This document shows positions 17,786 through 26,061 of a stretch of DNA of 64,000 bases, piece after piece. The DNA comes from Leadbetterella sp040829825 (GTDB lineage Bacteria; Bacteroidota; Bacteroidia; Cytophagales; Spirosomataceae). Made by a program: the position numbers and the translations under genes. Where the stretch lies: NCBI RefSeq assembly GCF_040829825.1, contig NZ_JBFOLH010000001.1; one strand, 5' to 3'. The notes under the pieces are model-generated. The model searched no databases and was not told the origin of the DNA. It worked only from the letters and a program-made list of their open reading frames with translations. How positions within the stretch are numbered: the stretch's first letter is position 1; every line of letters starts with the position of its first letter.

Positions 17786-20080
17786 ATGAGTTCGAAAAAA
17801 AACCTCAAAGAAGAAGCTTTAGAGTATCATGCCAAAGGCAGACCCGGCAAAATCGAAGTAATTCCGACCAAGGAATATGCCAACCAGAGAGACCTTTCAC
17901 TGGCGTATTCGCCGGGAGTGGCCGAGCCCTGCCTGGCTATCCAGGCTAACCCGGATGACGCCTACAAATACACCGCAAAAGGCAACCTGGTAGCCGTGAT
18001 CAGCAACGGCACCGCGGTGCTGGGCCTGGGCGACATAGGCGCCGTGGCCGGTAAGCCGGTAATGGAAGGAAAAGGGCTGCTTTTTAAAATATTTGCCGAT
18101 ATTGATGTTTTTGATATTGAATTAGACACCACAAACGTCGATGAGTTTGTCAGGACCGTAAAAATTATGGAACCCACCTTTGGTGGCGTAAACCTGGAAG
18201 ACATCTCAGCACCGGCCTGCTTCGAAATTGAAGAAAGGCTCAAAAAAGAGCTGAATATTCCGATCATGCACGATGACCAGCACGGAACAGCCATCATTTC
18301 TTCGGCCGCCCTCCTGAATGCCACAGAGCTGGTGGGCAAAGACCTTTCCGGAATGAAGATCATTGTGAACGGGGCCGGGGCTTCGGCCATTTCCTGTTCA
18401 CGCCTATATATTGCGCTGGGAGCTGACAAAAAGAACCTCTTCATGTTTGACTCCAAAGGGCTGATTCACCCTTCACGCACCAATCTTGACGGCAAGAAGA
18501 TTGAATTTGCCAACGATAACCTCCCGGCCGATACCACCCTGGAGCAGGCCATGCAGGGAGCCGATGTATTTGTGGGGCTCTCGAAAGGAAACGTAGTTAC
18601 CCAGGATATGGTCAGAAGCATGGCCAAAGACTGTATCATCTTTGCCCTGGCCAACCCTACCCCCGAAATATCGTATGAAGAGGCCATGGCCGCCCGCCCT
18701 GACATCATCATGGCAACAGGCCGCTCTGACTACCCCAACCAGGTGAATAACGTGCTGGGCTTCCCCTTCATCTTCCGGGGCGCTTTAGACGTGCGGGCCA
18801 GCGAGATCAACGAAGAAATGAAGCTGGCTGCCGTACGGTCACTGGCCGAACTGGCTAAAAAGCCGGTACCCGACCTGGTGAACCTGGCCTACAGCGAAGT
18901 TAATCTTTCTTTCGGTAAAAACTACATCATCCCGAAACCGGTTGATCCCCGCCTGATCACCACCGTTTCTCCGGCCGTGGCCAAAGCGGCCATAGAAACC
19001 GGTGTGGCCAAGCACCCCATTACCGACTGGGAAACCTACGAGCACCAGCTAACCAAACGTCTCGGACAAGACAATACCCTCAGCCGGGTGATCATGACCA
19101 AAGCGCAGAAAAATCCCCGCCGGGTGGTGTATGCCGATGCCGAGAACATCACCGTGCTCAAAGCCATCCAGCAGATCGTGGAAGACCGGATTGCCATCCC
19201 GATCCTGCTCGGAAACAAAGAGAAGATCCGTGCCCTGATCGACGAAAACAACATTCGTCTTTCAGAAGAAATAGAGATCATTGATCCCCGTAACCCGGCC
19301 AATGCCACAGAAGAGGACCAACTGGTGAAGTTTGCCGATTTTCTGTTTGAAAAACGCCAGCGCAAGGGCATTACCGTGCAGGACGCCAAAGATATGGTAA
19401 CCCGAAGAACCTACTATGGCTGCCTGATGGTCAAGCTGGGCCTGGCAGATACCATGATCGGCGGTATGACCCGTAATTATCCTGACACCATACGCCCGGC
19501 ACTGCAGGTGATCGGGCCGGCCGACGGCGTCAACAAGATCTTCGGGATGTATATCCTTATGAGCCGTTTCGGCCCGCTGTTCCTGGCCGATACCACCGTT
19601 AACTTTGATCCGGAAGTAGAAGACCTGGTGCAGATCGCCGAGATCACTTCCGAAATGGTACAACAGCTGAACATCAAGCCGAGAATTGCCTTTGTGACCT
19701 ACTCCAACTTCGGATCGGTAGCAAACGGCCCGGCGCCGGTTCGCTTACGTAAGGCGGTAGATATACTCAGAAAGAAACACCCTGACATGGTGGTAGACGG
19801 TGAAATGCAGGCGCACCTGGCTTTTGATACCGAGCTGCTCAAAGAGCATCATCCGTTCTCCAGCCTGGCAGACGGTCCGGCCAACGTGCTGATCTTCCCT
19901 AACCTTTCTTCGGCCAACATTGCGTATAACCTGTTGAAAGAAGTAGCAGGAATTGAGAAAGTAGGCCCGTTGCTCCTGGGACTCAAAAAACCCATCCAGG
20001 TGCTTCAGCTGGGTGCTACCGTGCGTGAAATTGTCAACCTTACGGCCATTTCAGTGCTCGAAACACTGAACCAGGAATAA
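17786..20080 (+). CDS. maeB: NADP-dependent malic enzyme with C-terminal phosphotransacetylase domain
   Basis: 764 residues, the usual length of MaeB-type enzymes. The malic domain (~1-180) carries LAYSPGVAEPC, VAVISNGTAVLGLGDIGAVA and the metal-binding HDDQHGTAI; the NAD(P)-binding Rossmann domain (~185-420) has VNGAGASAIS; residues ~430-764 match phosphotransacetylase (NPRRVVYADAE, ADGPANVLIFPNLSSANIAY). The malic part decarboxylates malate to pyruvate and makes NADPH; the fused domain is regulatory (acetyl-CoA sensing) in characterised homologues. The gene is monocistronic and followed by a very strong palindrome. Confidence 0.97.
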   Translation: MSSKKNLKEEALEYHAKGRPGKIEVIPTKEYANQRDLSLAYSPGVAEPCLAIQANPDDAYKYTAKGNLVAVISNGTAVLGLGDIGAVAGKPVMEGKGLLFKIFADIDVFDIELDTTNVDEFVRTVKIMEPTFGGVNLEDISAPACFEIEERLKKELNIPIMHDDQHGTAIISSAALLNATELVGKDLSGMKIIVNGAGASAISCSRLYIALGADKKNLFMFDSKGLIHPSRTNLDGKKIEFANDNLPADTTLEQAMQGADVFVGLSKGNVVTQDMVRSMAKDCIIFALANPTPEISYEEAMAARPDIIMATGRSDYPNQVNNVLGFPFIFRGALDVRASEINEEMKLAAVRSLAELAKKPVPDLVNLAYSEVNLSFGKNYIIPKPVDPRLITTVSPAVAKAAIETGVAKHPITDWETYEHQLTKRLGQDNTLSRVIMTKAQKNPRRVVYADAENITVLKAIQQIVEDRIAIPILLGNKEKIRALIDENNIRLSEEIEIIDPRNPANATEEDQLVKFADFLFEKRQRKGITVQDAKDMVTRRTYYGCLMVKLGLADTMIGGMTRNYPDTIRPALQVIGPADGVNKIFGMYILMSRFGPLFLADTTVNFDPEVEDLVQIAEITSEMVQQLNIKPRIAFVTYSNFGSVANGPAPVRLRKAVDILRKKHPDMVVDGEMQAHLAFDTELLKEHHPFSSLADGPANVLIFPNLSSANIAYNLLKEVAGIEKVGPLLLGLKKPIQVLQLGATVREIVNLTAISVLETLNQE

Positions 20081-20178
20081 GTTAATAGTTAGAAACGAAA
20101 AGTTATGGAATATCAGTACATATATTCCATAACTTTTAACCGCAGCGGCGGACCGCTATTCACTTTTCGTTTTTAACG
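20081..20178. repeat. Long nested intergenic palindrome
   Basis: The core is a 16-bp perfect stem (20098-20113 with 20122-20137; AAAAGTTATGGAATAT and complement). Around it AAACGAAAAGT (20093-20103) pairs with ACTTTTCGTTT (20162-20172), and GTTAA (20081-20085) with TTAAC (20174-20178). Between the arms sits a GC-rich insert (CCGCAGCGGCGGACCGC). It starts one base after the maeB stop and ends just before the next gene, so it can terminate transcription, but the nested outer arms resemble the element at 23531-23630 and suggest a repeat family. Confidence 0.7.
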
Positions 20179-20187
20179 TAACATCAT

Positions 20188-20430
20188 ATGTTTCCCGACA
20201 AAGAAATCCTCCTCACCCTTGTGCAGACAGAAATGCCCTTCGGGAAATACAAAGGTACCCTGCTGGCCGATCTGCCCATAAGCTACCTGGAATGGTTTAT
20301 GCGCAAAGGCGGGTTCCCGGCGGGCAAGCTGGGGATGCAGCTGGCCACCGTTTACGAAATCAAACAAAACGGCCTGCACGATATTTTACATCAACTGAAG
20401 GAATATGGAAAAACTGGAAAACGCCCCTAA
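20188..20430 (+). CDS. DUF3820 family protein
   Basis: 80 residues matching the DUF3820 family (MPFGKYKGTLLADLPISYLEWF, conserved FGKYKG and P.YL.WF). The family is of unknown biochemical role; some members have been linked to nuclease-like or quorum-regulated factors, which I cannot confirm. It is the first gene of a tightly overlapping set with a NUDIX hydrolase (26-bp overlap) and Tag, suggesting a nucleotide or DNA-maintenance context. Confidence 0.88.
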   Translation: MFPDKEILLTLVQTEMPFGKYKGTLLADLPISYLEWFMRKGGFPAGKLGMQLATVYEIKQNGLHDILHQLKEYGKTGKRP

Positions 20431-21076
20431 ATTTCAATTGTGGAAAAGCCACCTGCAGGCAAGCGGGCTGGCCGTAAATCACATCGAAGAAGTTTATACC
20501 CGGCGTAATCACCAGGGAGAAGTGCTGTTTTCACTGGTCCTGCTGGATGCCCGAACGCCCGAAGGCAACAAAATACCTCCCATCTGTTTCCTGAAAGGCG
20601 AAGTGGTCACCGTCCTGGTCTGTCTTATTGACCGCCACACCCGTGAAAAGCACCTCCTGTTGGTCAGGCAAAGGCGTATAGCAGAAGGCGGACTGACCTA
20701 CGAGCACCCCGCGGGCATGATAGACAACACCCAAACGCCGCAGGAAGTAGCCGTAAGAGAGATTTTCGAAGAAACCGGGCTTTCTGTTGCCGGGGACCGG
20801 CTCACCCCGGTATTCCATGACCGCCGGCTTTTTCCCAGTACAGGTACTTCTGACGAATGCATGTACCTCTTCTTCACCGAACTGGAGCTTGACCGGGAGG
20901 AGATCATGGCCATCAGCAACCGGGAAACCGGGGTCGACGATGAGCACATTACCACCCTGGTACTGCCCTTTGAAGAAGCCCACCGGCGTATGAACAATAC
21001 CAACTGTATCCTGCTTAACCTGGCTTATCTCCAGGCAGTAGAAGACTGGGAACTGCTGAAAAAACTACCGTTATGA
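20405..21076 (+). CDS. NUDIX hydrolase (ADP-sugar pyrophosphatase-like)
   Basis: 223 residues with a complete Nudix box G-x5-E-x7-REIFEETGL (AGMIDNTQTPQEVAVREIFEETGL region at ~104-127) that binds Mg2+ and hydrolyses a diphosphate linked to a nucleoside. The preceding EHPAGM and the N-terminal extension with beta strands resemble ADP-ribose/ADP-sugar pyrophosphatases. The start lies inside the DUF3820 gene and the stop overlaps tag by 4 bp (ATGA), so all three are translationally coupled. The substrate is not fixed by sequence alone. Confidence 0.92.
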   Translation: MEKLENAPKFQLWKSHLQASGLAVNHIEEVYTRRNHQGEVLFSLVLLDARTPEGNKIPPICFLKGEVVTVLVCLIDRHTREKHLLLVRQRRIAEGGLTYEHPAGMIDNTQTPQEVAVREIFEETGLSVAGDRLTPVFHDRRLFPSTGTSDECMYLFFTELELDREEIMAISNRETGVDDEHITTLVLPFEEAHRRMNNTNCILLNLAYLQAVEDWELLKKLPL

Positions 21077-21609
21077 GCTATTGCGACTATTGTAAAGCCC
21101 TGCCCGTTGATAATCATCACCGCATTTACCATGATTTTCATTACGGGTTTCCTATTGAAGACGATAACGAGCTGTTCGGCCGGCTGATCCTGGAAATCAA
21201 CCAGGCGGGATTATCGTGGGATATCATCCTGAAAAAGCAGCAGGCATTCAGGGAAGCCTATTCGGGGTTTTCCATAGAAGAAGTGGCCCTGTATACCGAA
21301 ACCGACCGCGAGCGCCTGCTGGCCAACCCGGGGATCATCCGTAACCGGCTGAAAATAAATGCAGCCATACACAATGCCGGCGTGATCCTGGAGTTAAAGA
21401 AAGAACACGGCACCTTTAAAAGCTGGATTGAGCACCATCATCCGAAAAAAAAGGAAGAGTGGGTAAAAATATTTAAGAAAACGTTTAAATTTACAGGAGG
21501 AGAAATCGTAAACGAGTTCCTGATGAGTACAGGTTACCTGCCCGGTGCGCACGTGGAAAGCTGCAGCATCTTCCGTGAGCACATACAACAAACGGGCCTG
21601 GTTTACTAA
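21073..21609 (+). CDS. tag: DNA-3-methyladenine glycosylase I
   Basis: 178 residues, normal length. It removes 3-methyladenine from alkylated DNA. The zinc-snap ligands are present (MSYCDYC at the N-terminus; GAHVESC near the C-terminus) along with family motifs DDNELFGRLILEINQAGLSW and the HhH-like region NPGIIRNRLKINAAI. It overlaps the NUDIX gene by 4 bp, forming a sanitation/repair operon. Confidence 0.95.
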   Translation: MSYCDYCKALPVDNHHRIYHDFHYGFPIEDDNELFGRLILEINQAGLSWDIILKKQQAFREAYSGFSIEEVALYTETDRERLLANPGIIRNRLKINAAIHNAGVILELKKEHGTFKSWIEHHHPKKKEEWVKIFKKTFKFTGGEIVNEFLMSTGYLPGAHVESCSIFREHIQQTGLVY

Positions 21610-21649
21610 AGTACCCCGGGCACCCTTTATCCGGAACTAACTTATACAT

Positions 21650-22372
21650 ATGAAAAATTACCTCATCGCCGCCGTTGCCGCTATTCTTATAGCGTTGATC
21701 CTGAGAGATGCCGTCATCCACCGGAACAAGACAGAAAAAACCATCACCGTTACCGGCCTGGGCAAAAAAGATTTCACGTCTGACCTGATCGTATGGTCAG
21801 GCAGCTTCAGTAAAAAGAACTTCAACCTCAAAGAAGCCTATGCCGAGCTTGACAAAGACCGGGAGATCCTGAAAAATTACCTGGTTTCAAAAGGCATACC
21901 GGCTGCTTCTATTGTTTTCTCTGCCGTTAATATCAACCGCGACATCTCTAACGAGTACGACCCTCAAAGCGGCCGCTCACGCAATACCTTCAACGGCTTT
22001 AACCTCACCCAGAGCGTGCAGATCGAGTCAAAAGAAGTAGACAAAATAGAAGATATTTCACGGAAAGTCAGCGAGATCATCAACCAGGGCGTAGAATTTT
22101 ACTCCAACACTCCCGAATATTACTATACCAAACTGGCCGAGCTGAAAGTGGAAATGATCGCTGACGCCACCAAAGACGCCAATAACCGGGCCGAAAAAAT
22201 AGCCCAAAATGCTGATGCCCGCCTGGGCAGCCTCAAAAAAGCCAGCATGGGGGTTTTCCAGATCATTGCCCAGAATTCATCGGAAGATTTCTCCTGGGGC
22301 GGGTCGTATAATACCTATGCCAAAAACAAAACGGCTACCATCACTACCCGCCTCGAATACGAGATCAAATAG
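21650..22372 (+). CDS. SIMPL domain-containing protein (DUF541)
   Basis: 240 residues with one N-terminal hydrophobic segment (LIAAVAAILIALILRDAVI) as signal anchor, then the SIMPL domain: ITVTGLGKKDF, VFSAVNINRD, FNLTQSVQIE, and ADATKDANNRAEKIAQNA. These periplasmic proteins form oligomeric shells or bind partners in stress responses; no enzyme activity is established. It lies 40 bp after tag and may be part of the same transcript. Confidence 0.92.
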   Translation: MKNYLIAAVAAILIALILRDAVIHRNKTEKTITVTGLGKKDFTSDLIVWSGSFSKKNFNLKEAYAELDKDREILKNYLVSKGIPAASIVFSAVNINRDISNEYDPQSGRSRNTFNGFNLTQSVQIESKEVDKIEDISRKVSEIINQGVEFYSNTPEYYYTKLAELKVEMIADATKDANNRAEKIAQNADARLGSLKKASMGVFQIIAQNSSEDFSWGGSYNTYAKNKTATITTRLEYEIK

Positions 22373-22374
22373 GA

Positions 22375-22407
22375 TTTAAGCCGGAAAAAACCTTTTTATC
22401 GCTTAAA
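22375..22407 (+). terminator. Hairpin after SIMPL gene
   Basis: TTTAAGC (22375-22381) pairs with GCTTAAA (22401-22407), with an inner AAAAA/TTTTT pairing, directly after the stop codon. Modest stability but well placed. Confidence 0.45.
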
Positions 22408-22515
22408 AACGTATGATTTTTCCCAGAAATCATTATTAATATTTTTTATTAATCTTTCTTCTTTCATGGCTTGAAGGAATAGGCTATTTTCGCGGAAAAT
22501 AACTTCATCAACACC

Positions 22516-23526
22516 ATGATTACCAAACCCATCCAGACACTGGGTGAATTTATTATTGACCGCCAGGATCATTTTAAATACGCCACCGGTGAACTTTCCC
22601 GTATTCTGAGCGCCATACGGCTGGCTACCAAGATTGTCAACAATCACGTCAACCGGGCCGGCCTGATTGATATCCTGGGTGACCACGGGGAAGAAAACGT
22701 ACAGGGAGAAATACAGCAGAAGCTGGATGTTTTTGCCAACACCACCTTCATCAATACCCTCTCCCAGCGGGAGGTGGTATGCGGTATTGCCTCAGAAGAA
22801 AACGAAGACTTCATTGCCATCCAGAGCACCAAAAACCAGGACTACTGCAAGTATGTAGTGCTCATTGATCCGCTTGACGGCTCCTCCAACATTGACGTAA
22901 ACGTTTCGGTAGGTACCATTTTCTCCATTTACCGCCGGGTAACACCCATAGGCACGCCGGTAACCATTGACGACTTTCTGCAGCCCGGCCACATGCAGGT
23001 AGCGGCGGGTTATGTGGTATACGGTACATCGACCATCCTGGTTTACACCACAGGGCACGGGGTAAACGGCTTTACACTTAACCCGGGAGTAGGCGTTTTC
23101 TTCCTCTCTCACCCCGACATGAAATTCCCGGAAAAAGGAAAGATCTATTCAATCAATGAAGGAAATTACGTGAAGTTCCCGGCCGGTGTGAAGAAGTTTC
23201 TCAAATATTGCCAGGAAGAAGAAGGCGACCGGCCCTATATCTCCCGTTATATCGGTTCGCTCTGTTCTGATTTCCATCGTAACCTGCTAAAGGGAGGCAT
23301 TTACATCTATCCTTCAGGCACCAACAAGCCCAACGGTAAGCTCCGGCTTTTGTACGAATGCAACCCTATGGCGTTCCTGGCAGAACAGGCCGGCGGAAAG
23401 GCCTCTGACGGCTTTACCCGCATTCTCGACATCACCCCTACCAGCCTGCATCAGCGGGTACCCTTTTTCTGCGGCAGCAAAGACATGATGAAAAAAGCGG
23501 AAGAGTTTATGCAAACAAAAGAATAA
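22516..23526 (+). CDS. fbp: Class 1 fructose-1,6-bisphosphatase
   Basis: 336 residues, standard length. It dephosphorylates fructose-1,6-bisphosphate in gluconeogenesis. Diagnostic motifs: DHGEENVQGEIQQKLD, ASEENED (metal ligands), LIDPLDGSSNIDVNVSVGT, and the substrate-binding region RYIGSLCSDFHRNLLKGGIY with NPMAFLAEQAGG. An isolated gene, with a convergent oxidoreductase gene downstream, separated by a long palindrome. Confidence 0.97.
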   Translation: MITKPIQTLGEFIIDRQDHFKYATGELSRILSAIRLATKIVNNHVNRAGLIDILGDHGEENVQGEIQQKLDVFANTTFINTLSQREVVCGIASEENEDFIAIQSTKNQDYCKYVVLIDPLDGSSNIDVNVSVGTIFSIYRRVTPIGTPVTIDDFLQPGHMQVAAGYVVYGTSTILVYTTGHGVNGFTLNPGVGVFFLSHPDMKFPEKGKIYSINEGNYVKFPAGVKKFLKYCQEEEGDRPYISRYIGSLCSDFHRNLLKGGIYIYPSGTNKPNGKLRLLYECNPMAFLAEQAGGKASDGFTRILDITPTSLHQRVPFFCGSKDMMKKAEEFMQTKE

Positions 23527-23530
23527 GGGG

Positions 23531-23630
23531 GTAAGTGAAAAACTAAAAGTGAAAAGTGAAAAGTTGCGGTACATAATTCCTTATATAAAAGAATTGTACC
23601 GCAACTTTTCACTTTTCACTTTTCACTTAA
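23531..23630. repeat. 29-bp perfect inverted repeat built of GTGAAAA units
   Basis: The arm at 23545-23573 (three GTGAAAA-like units, then TTGCGGTACA) is perfectly complementary to 23595-23623, around a 21-nt AT-rich loop that can pair further (ATTC/GAAT). A fourth GTGAAAA unit (23534-23540) and its counterpart near 23625 continue the arms imperfectly. It fills the gap between fbp and the convergent oxidoreductase gene and probably terminates both, but its length and internal repetition exceed a normal terminator. Confidence 0.8.
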
Positions 23631-25096
23631 ATAAGCTTCCAGCCGTCACGGTAATTCCGTGTCACATACTGGTTAGCGTCATCGTAATTGGTGATCTTCA
23701 TATCTTTACCGTTCCAGAGCAGCTTCTTGCGTCCGTCAAACTCCAGCCAGCCTTTATCGTTTTTCTTGGCGGCCTGGTAGCTGCGGATAGCCAGGTTACC
23801 CATCAGCACGGTTTCGGTCAGCGGGCCGGAATAGTCGAACGACGACGTAAGGGCAAGATGCTCCTTGCTGCCAAAGCCCGCCTTAATGGCCTCTGTCCAG
23901 GATACCTGGTGTCCGTACTCCGACAGCGTTTCGTTCTTGTTTGAAGTTTTATAATCTTTCGGCATGGTCAGCACCTCGCCGTTATTTTTGTACACTTTAG
24001 GCTCCAGTCCGTACGTACCACAGGTCATGATACCCTTGCTACCGATCATCATTACCCCGTTGGCGCTGCCCTTCTCCCCGATCGAATCGTTAGCCGGGAT
24101 CAGGTCAGGATGGAAAGGCCGGATACCGCCGTCGGTCCAGATCATCTTCAACGCCTTGTTGTTTTTCTTCGTGGCCGGGAAAGCCACCTGAACATGCGAT
24201 GATGGCGGACAACCCTCAGGAATATATTCCGGGTTCCAGTCTTTGATGAATACCTGGCCTACGCTGCACTCCACTTCGGTAGGATAGCCCAGTCCGAGTA
24301 CACGAAACGGCGGATCGATCAGATGGCAACCCATATCGCCCAGGGCACCGGTACCGAAATTCCACCAGCCGCGCCATTTGAACGGATGGTAAAGCGGGTG
24401 GTAATCCACATAATCGGCCGGTCCGATGAACAGATCCCAGTTTTCTTTGCTCATGGTATCGGGCAGAGGCGGGTTACCTGACGGCACCGGGATTCCCTGC
24501 GGCCATACCGGGCGGTTGGTCCATACATATACGGTATCTACCGTTCCGATCAGGCCTTTGTTGAACCATTCGATCATCTGCTGCTGGCCGGGGTTAGAGG
24601 CCCCCTGGTTACCCATCTGCGAAACCATCTTGTATTGACGGGCAGCCTCGGTCAGCCTCCGGGTCTCGTAAATATTATGCGTAAGCGGCTTCTGAACATA
24701 TACGTGGCACCCGTTCTGCATGGCGGTCATAGCGGCAATTCCATGTATATGGTCGGGTGCGGAAATGGTTACCCCGTCAATTTCCTTACCCATCTCTTCA
24801 AACATCTTCCGGAAGTCGCTGTACCTTTTGGCATTGGGGAATCGTTCCACCGACTTCGCAGCCTGGCCGAAATCCACATCACACAGGGCCACCACATTGT
24901 TGGCGCCGTTATTGTAGGCGTTGAAAATATCGCCGGTACCTTTTCCTCCGGCTCCTATCGCAGCCAGGTTAAGCTTGTCGCTCGGCGGAATATACCCTTT
25001 TCCCAATACATGGCGGGGAACAATGAGAAATGACCCGGCAGCCACCAGGCCGGTTTTAATAAAACTTCTTCTGGAATTATCAGAATTTTGCTCCAT
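23627..25096 (-). CDS. Tat-exported Gfo/Idh/MocA family oxidoreductase
   Basis: 489 residues. A twin-arginine signal (SRRSFIKTGLVAAG) precedes the Rossmann fold (LAAIGAGGKGTGDIFNAY), followed by VVALCDVDF, ISAPDHIHGIAAMTAMQNGCHVYVQKPLTHN (the E/Q-K-P-L motif of the family) and a C-terminal beta-sheet substrate domain. These enzymes oxidise or reduce sugar hydroxyls with a tightly bound NAD(P); exported members take part in oxidative glycoside processing. The exact sugar is unknown. It is encoded alone on the minus strand, convergent with fbp. Confidence 0.94.
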   Translation of the reverse strand: MEQNSDNSRRSFIKTGLVAAGSFLIVPRHVLGKGYIPPSDKLNLAAIGAGGKGTGDIFNAYNNGANNVVALCDVDFGQAAKSVERFPNAKRYSDFRKMFEEMGKEIDGVTISAPDHIHGIAAMTAMQNGCHVYVQKPLTHNIYETRRLTEAARQYKMVSQMGNQGASNPGQQQMIEWFNKGLIGTVDTVYVWTNRPVWPQGIPVPSGNPPLPDTMSKENWDLFIGPADYVDYHPLYHPFKWRGWWNFGTGALGDMGCHLIDPPFRVLGLGYPTEVECSVGQVFIKDWNPEYIPEGCPPSSHVQVAFPATKKNNKALKMIWTDGGIRPFHPDLIPANDSIGEKGSANGVMMIGSKGIMTCGTYGLEPKVYKNNGEVLTMPKDYKTSNKNETLSEYGHQVSWTEAIKAGFGSKEHLALTSSFDYSGPLTETVLMGNLAIRSYQAAKKNDKGWLEFDGRKKLLWNGKDMKITNYDDANQYVTRNYRDGWKLI

Positions 25097-25327
25097 GATT
25101 TTTTATATAAGGTTAATATCAGTTACCGGAAAGTACTTCTGTCCGGTTTTCAATCGGCTTTAAAATTATTATTTTTTTCAGAATAAGCCGCGTTCTGCAG
25201 GCAATAATATTTAGCCCGCATGAAAATTTCCAGCCGCACAAAAAACCGCAGACCGTTTATCTGCCCCGGATCCGTAAAAGTATCGGTTTAAACTTAAATA
25301 GTATCTTTCCGGTAAATTTGCGTAATT

Positions 25328-25335
25328 TACCTTTG
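25328..25335 (+). promoter_or_regulatory. -7 element for epimerase-like gene
   Basis: TACCTTTG, a good TAnnTTTG match, 18 bp before the start codon at 25354, implying a short leader. A weak TTTC at 25305-25308 lies at -33 distance. Confidence 0.5.
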
Positions 25336-25353
25336 TAACGGTAAACCAACAAA

Positions 25354-26013
25354 ATGAAACTCAAAGTCATTATCACAGGCGCTACCGGCATGGTAGGCGA
25401 AGGGGTTTTGCAGGAATGTATCGCTAACCCGCTGATAGAAAACATATTGCTTATCAACCGGAGGCCAAGCGGATATTCGGGACCGAAAATAAGGGAGCTG
25501 CTCCACGACAATTTCAATGATATCTCCGCTATCTCCGGCCAGCTGGCCGGTTACGATGCCTGTTACTTCTGTGCCGGGGTTTCGTCTGTGGGAATGAACG
25601 AAGAGCAATACACCCGGGTTACCTACGACCTGACGCTGAACTTTGCCGCTTCGCTTGCCCGCAATAACCCCGGCATGACCTTTTGCTACGTATCGGGGGC
25701 CGGCACCAGCAGCAACGGCCGGCAGATGTGGGCACGGGTAAAAGGTAAAACCGAAAGTGACCTGGCCCGGCTGCCTTTCAAAGCGGTTTATAACTTCCGT
25801 CCGGCATTTATGAAACCCGTTCAGGGAGCCCGGCATATCAAAGGATATTACAAGGCCATTGACTTCCTGTTTCCTTTCTTCCGGCTGTTCAGCAAAACTT
25901 TTTTCCTGAGGCTGGAAGAAGTGGCCCGGGCCATGATCAACGTAACCCTGAACGGCTACCCCCAAAATGTTTTAGAGGTAAAAGATATCTCAAAACTTTC
26001 CGGAATTTCATAG
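25354..26013 (+). CDS. NAD(P)-binding epimerase/dehydratase-like protein
   Basis: 219 residues with a short-chain Rossmann fold: ITGATGMVGEGVLQE nucleotide-binding loop, YVSGAGTSS strand, and a Lys in WARVKGKTE at the position of the catalytic YxxxK lysine, with no Tyr at the usual place. It is shorter than full nucleotide-sugar epimerases, resembling small NmrA/SDR-like proteins of Bacteroidota. Substrate unknown. It is followed at 48 bp by the antiporter gene. Confidence 0.9.
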   Translation: MKLKVIITGATGMVGEGVLQECIANPLIENILLINRRPSGYSGPKIRELLHDNFNDISAISGQLAGYDACYFCAGVSSVGMNEEQYTRVTYDLTLNFAASLARNNPGMTFCYVSGAGTSSNGRQMWARVKGKTESDLARLPFKAVYNFRPAFMKPVQGARHIKGYYKAIDFLFPFFRLFSKTFFLRLEEVARAMINVTLNGYPQNVLEVKDISKLSGIS

Positions 26014-26018
26014 ATTTG
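26011..26018 (+). promoter_or_regulatory. Candidate -7 element for antiporter
   Basis: TAGATTTG matches TAnnTTTG and overlaps the stop of the preceding gene; it lies inside a perfect 12-bp palindrome (GATTTGCAAATC, 26013-26024). No -33 box is visible. Confidence 0.35.
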
Positions 26019-26061
26019 CAAATCGGCCCGCAAGAGCGGTCCCCCTGTTAAAAACACGAAG

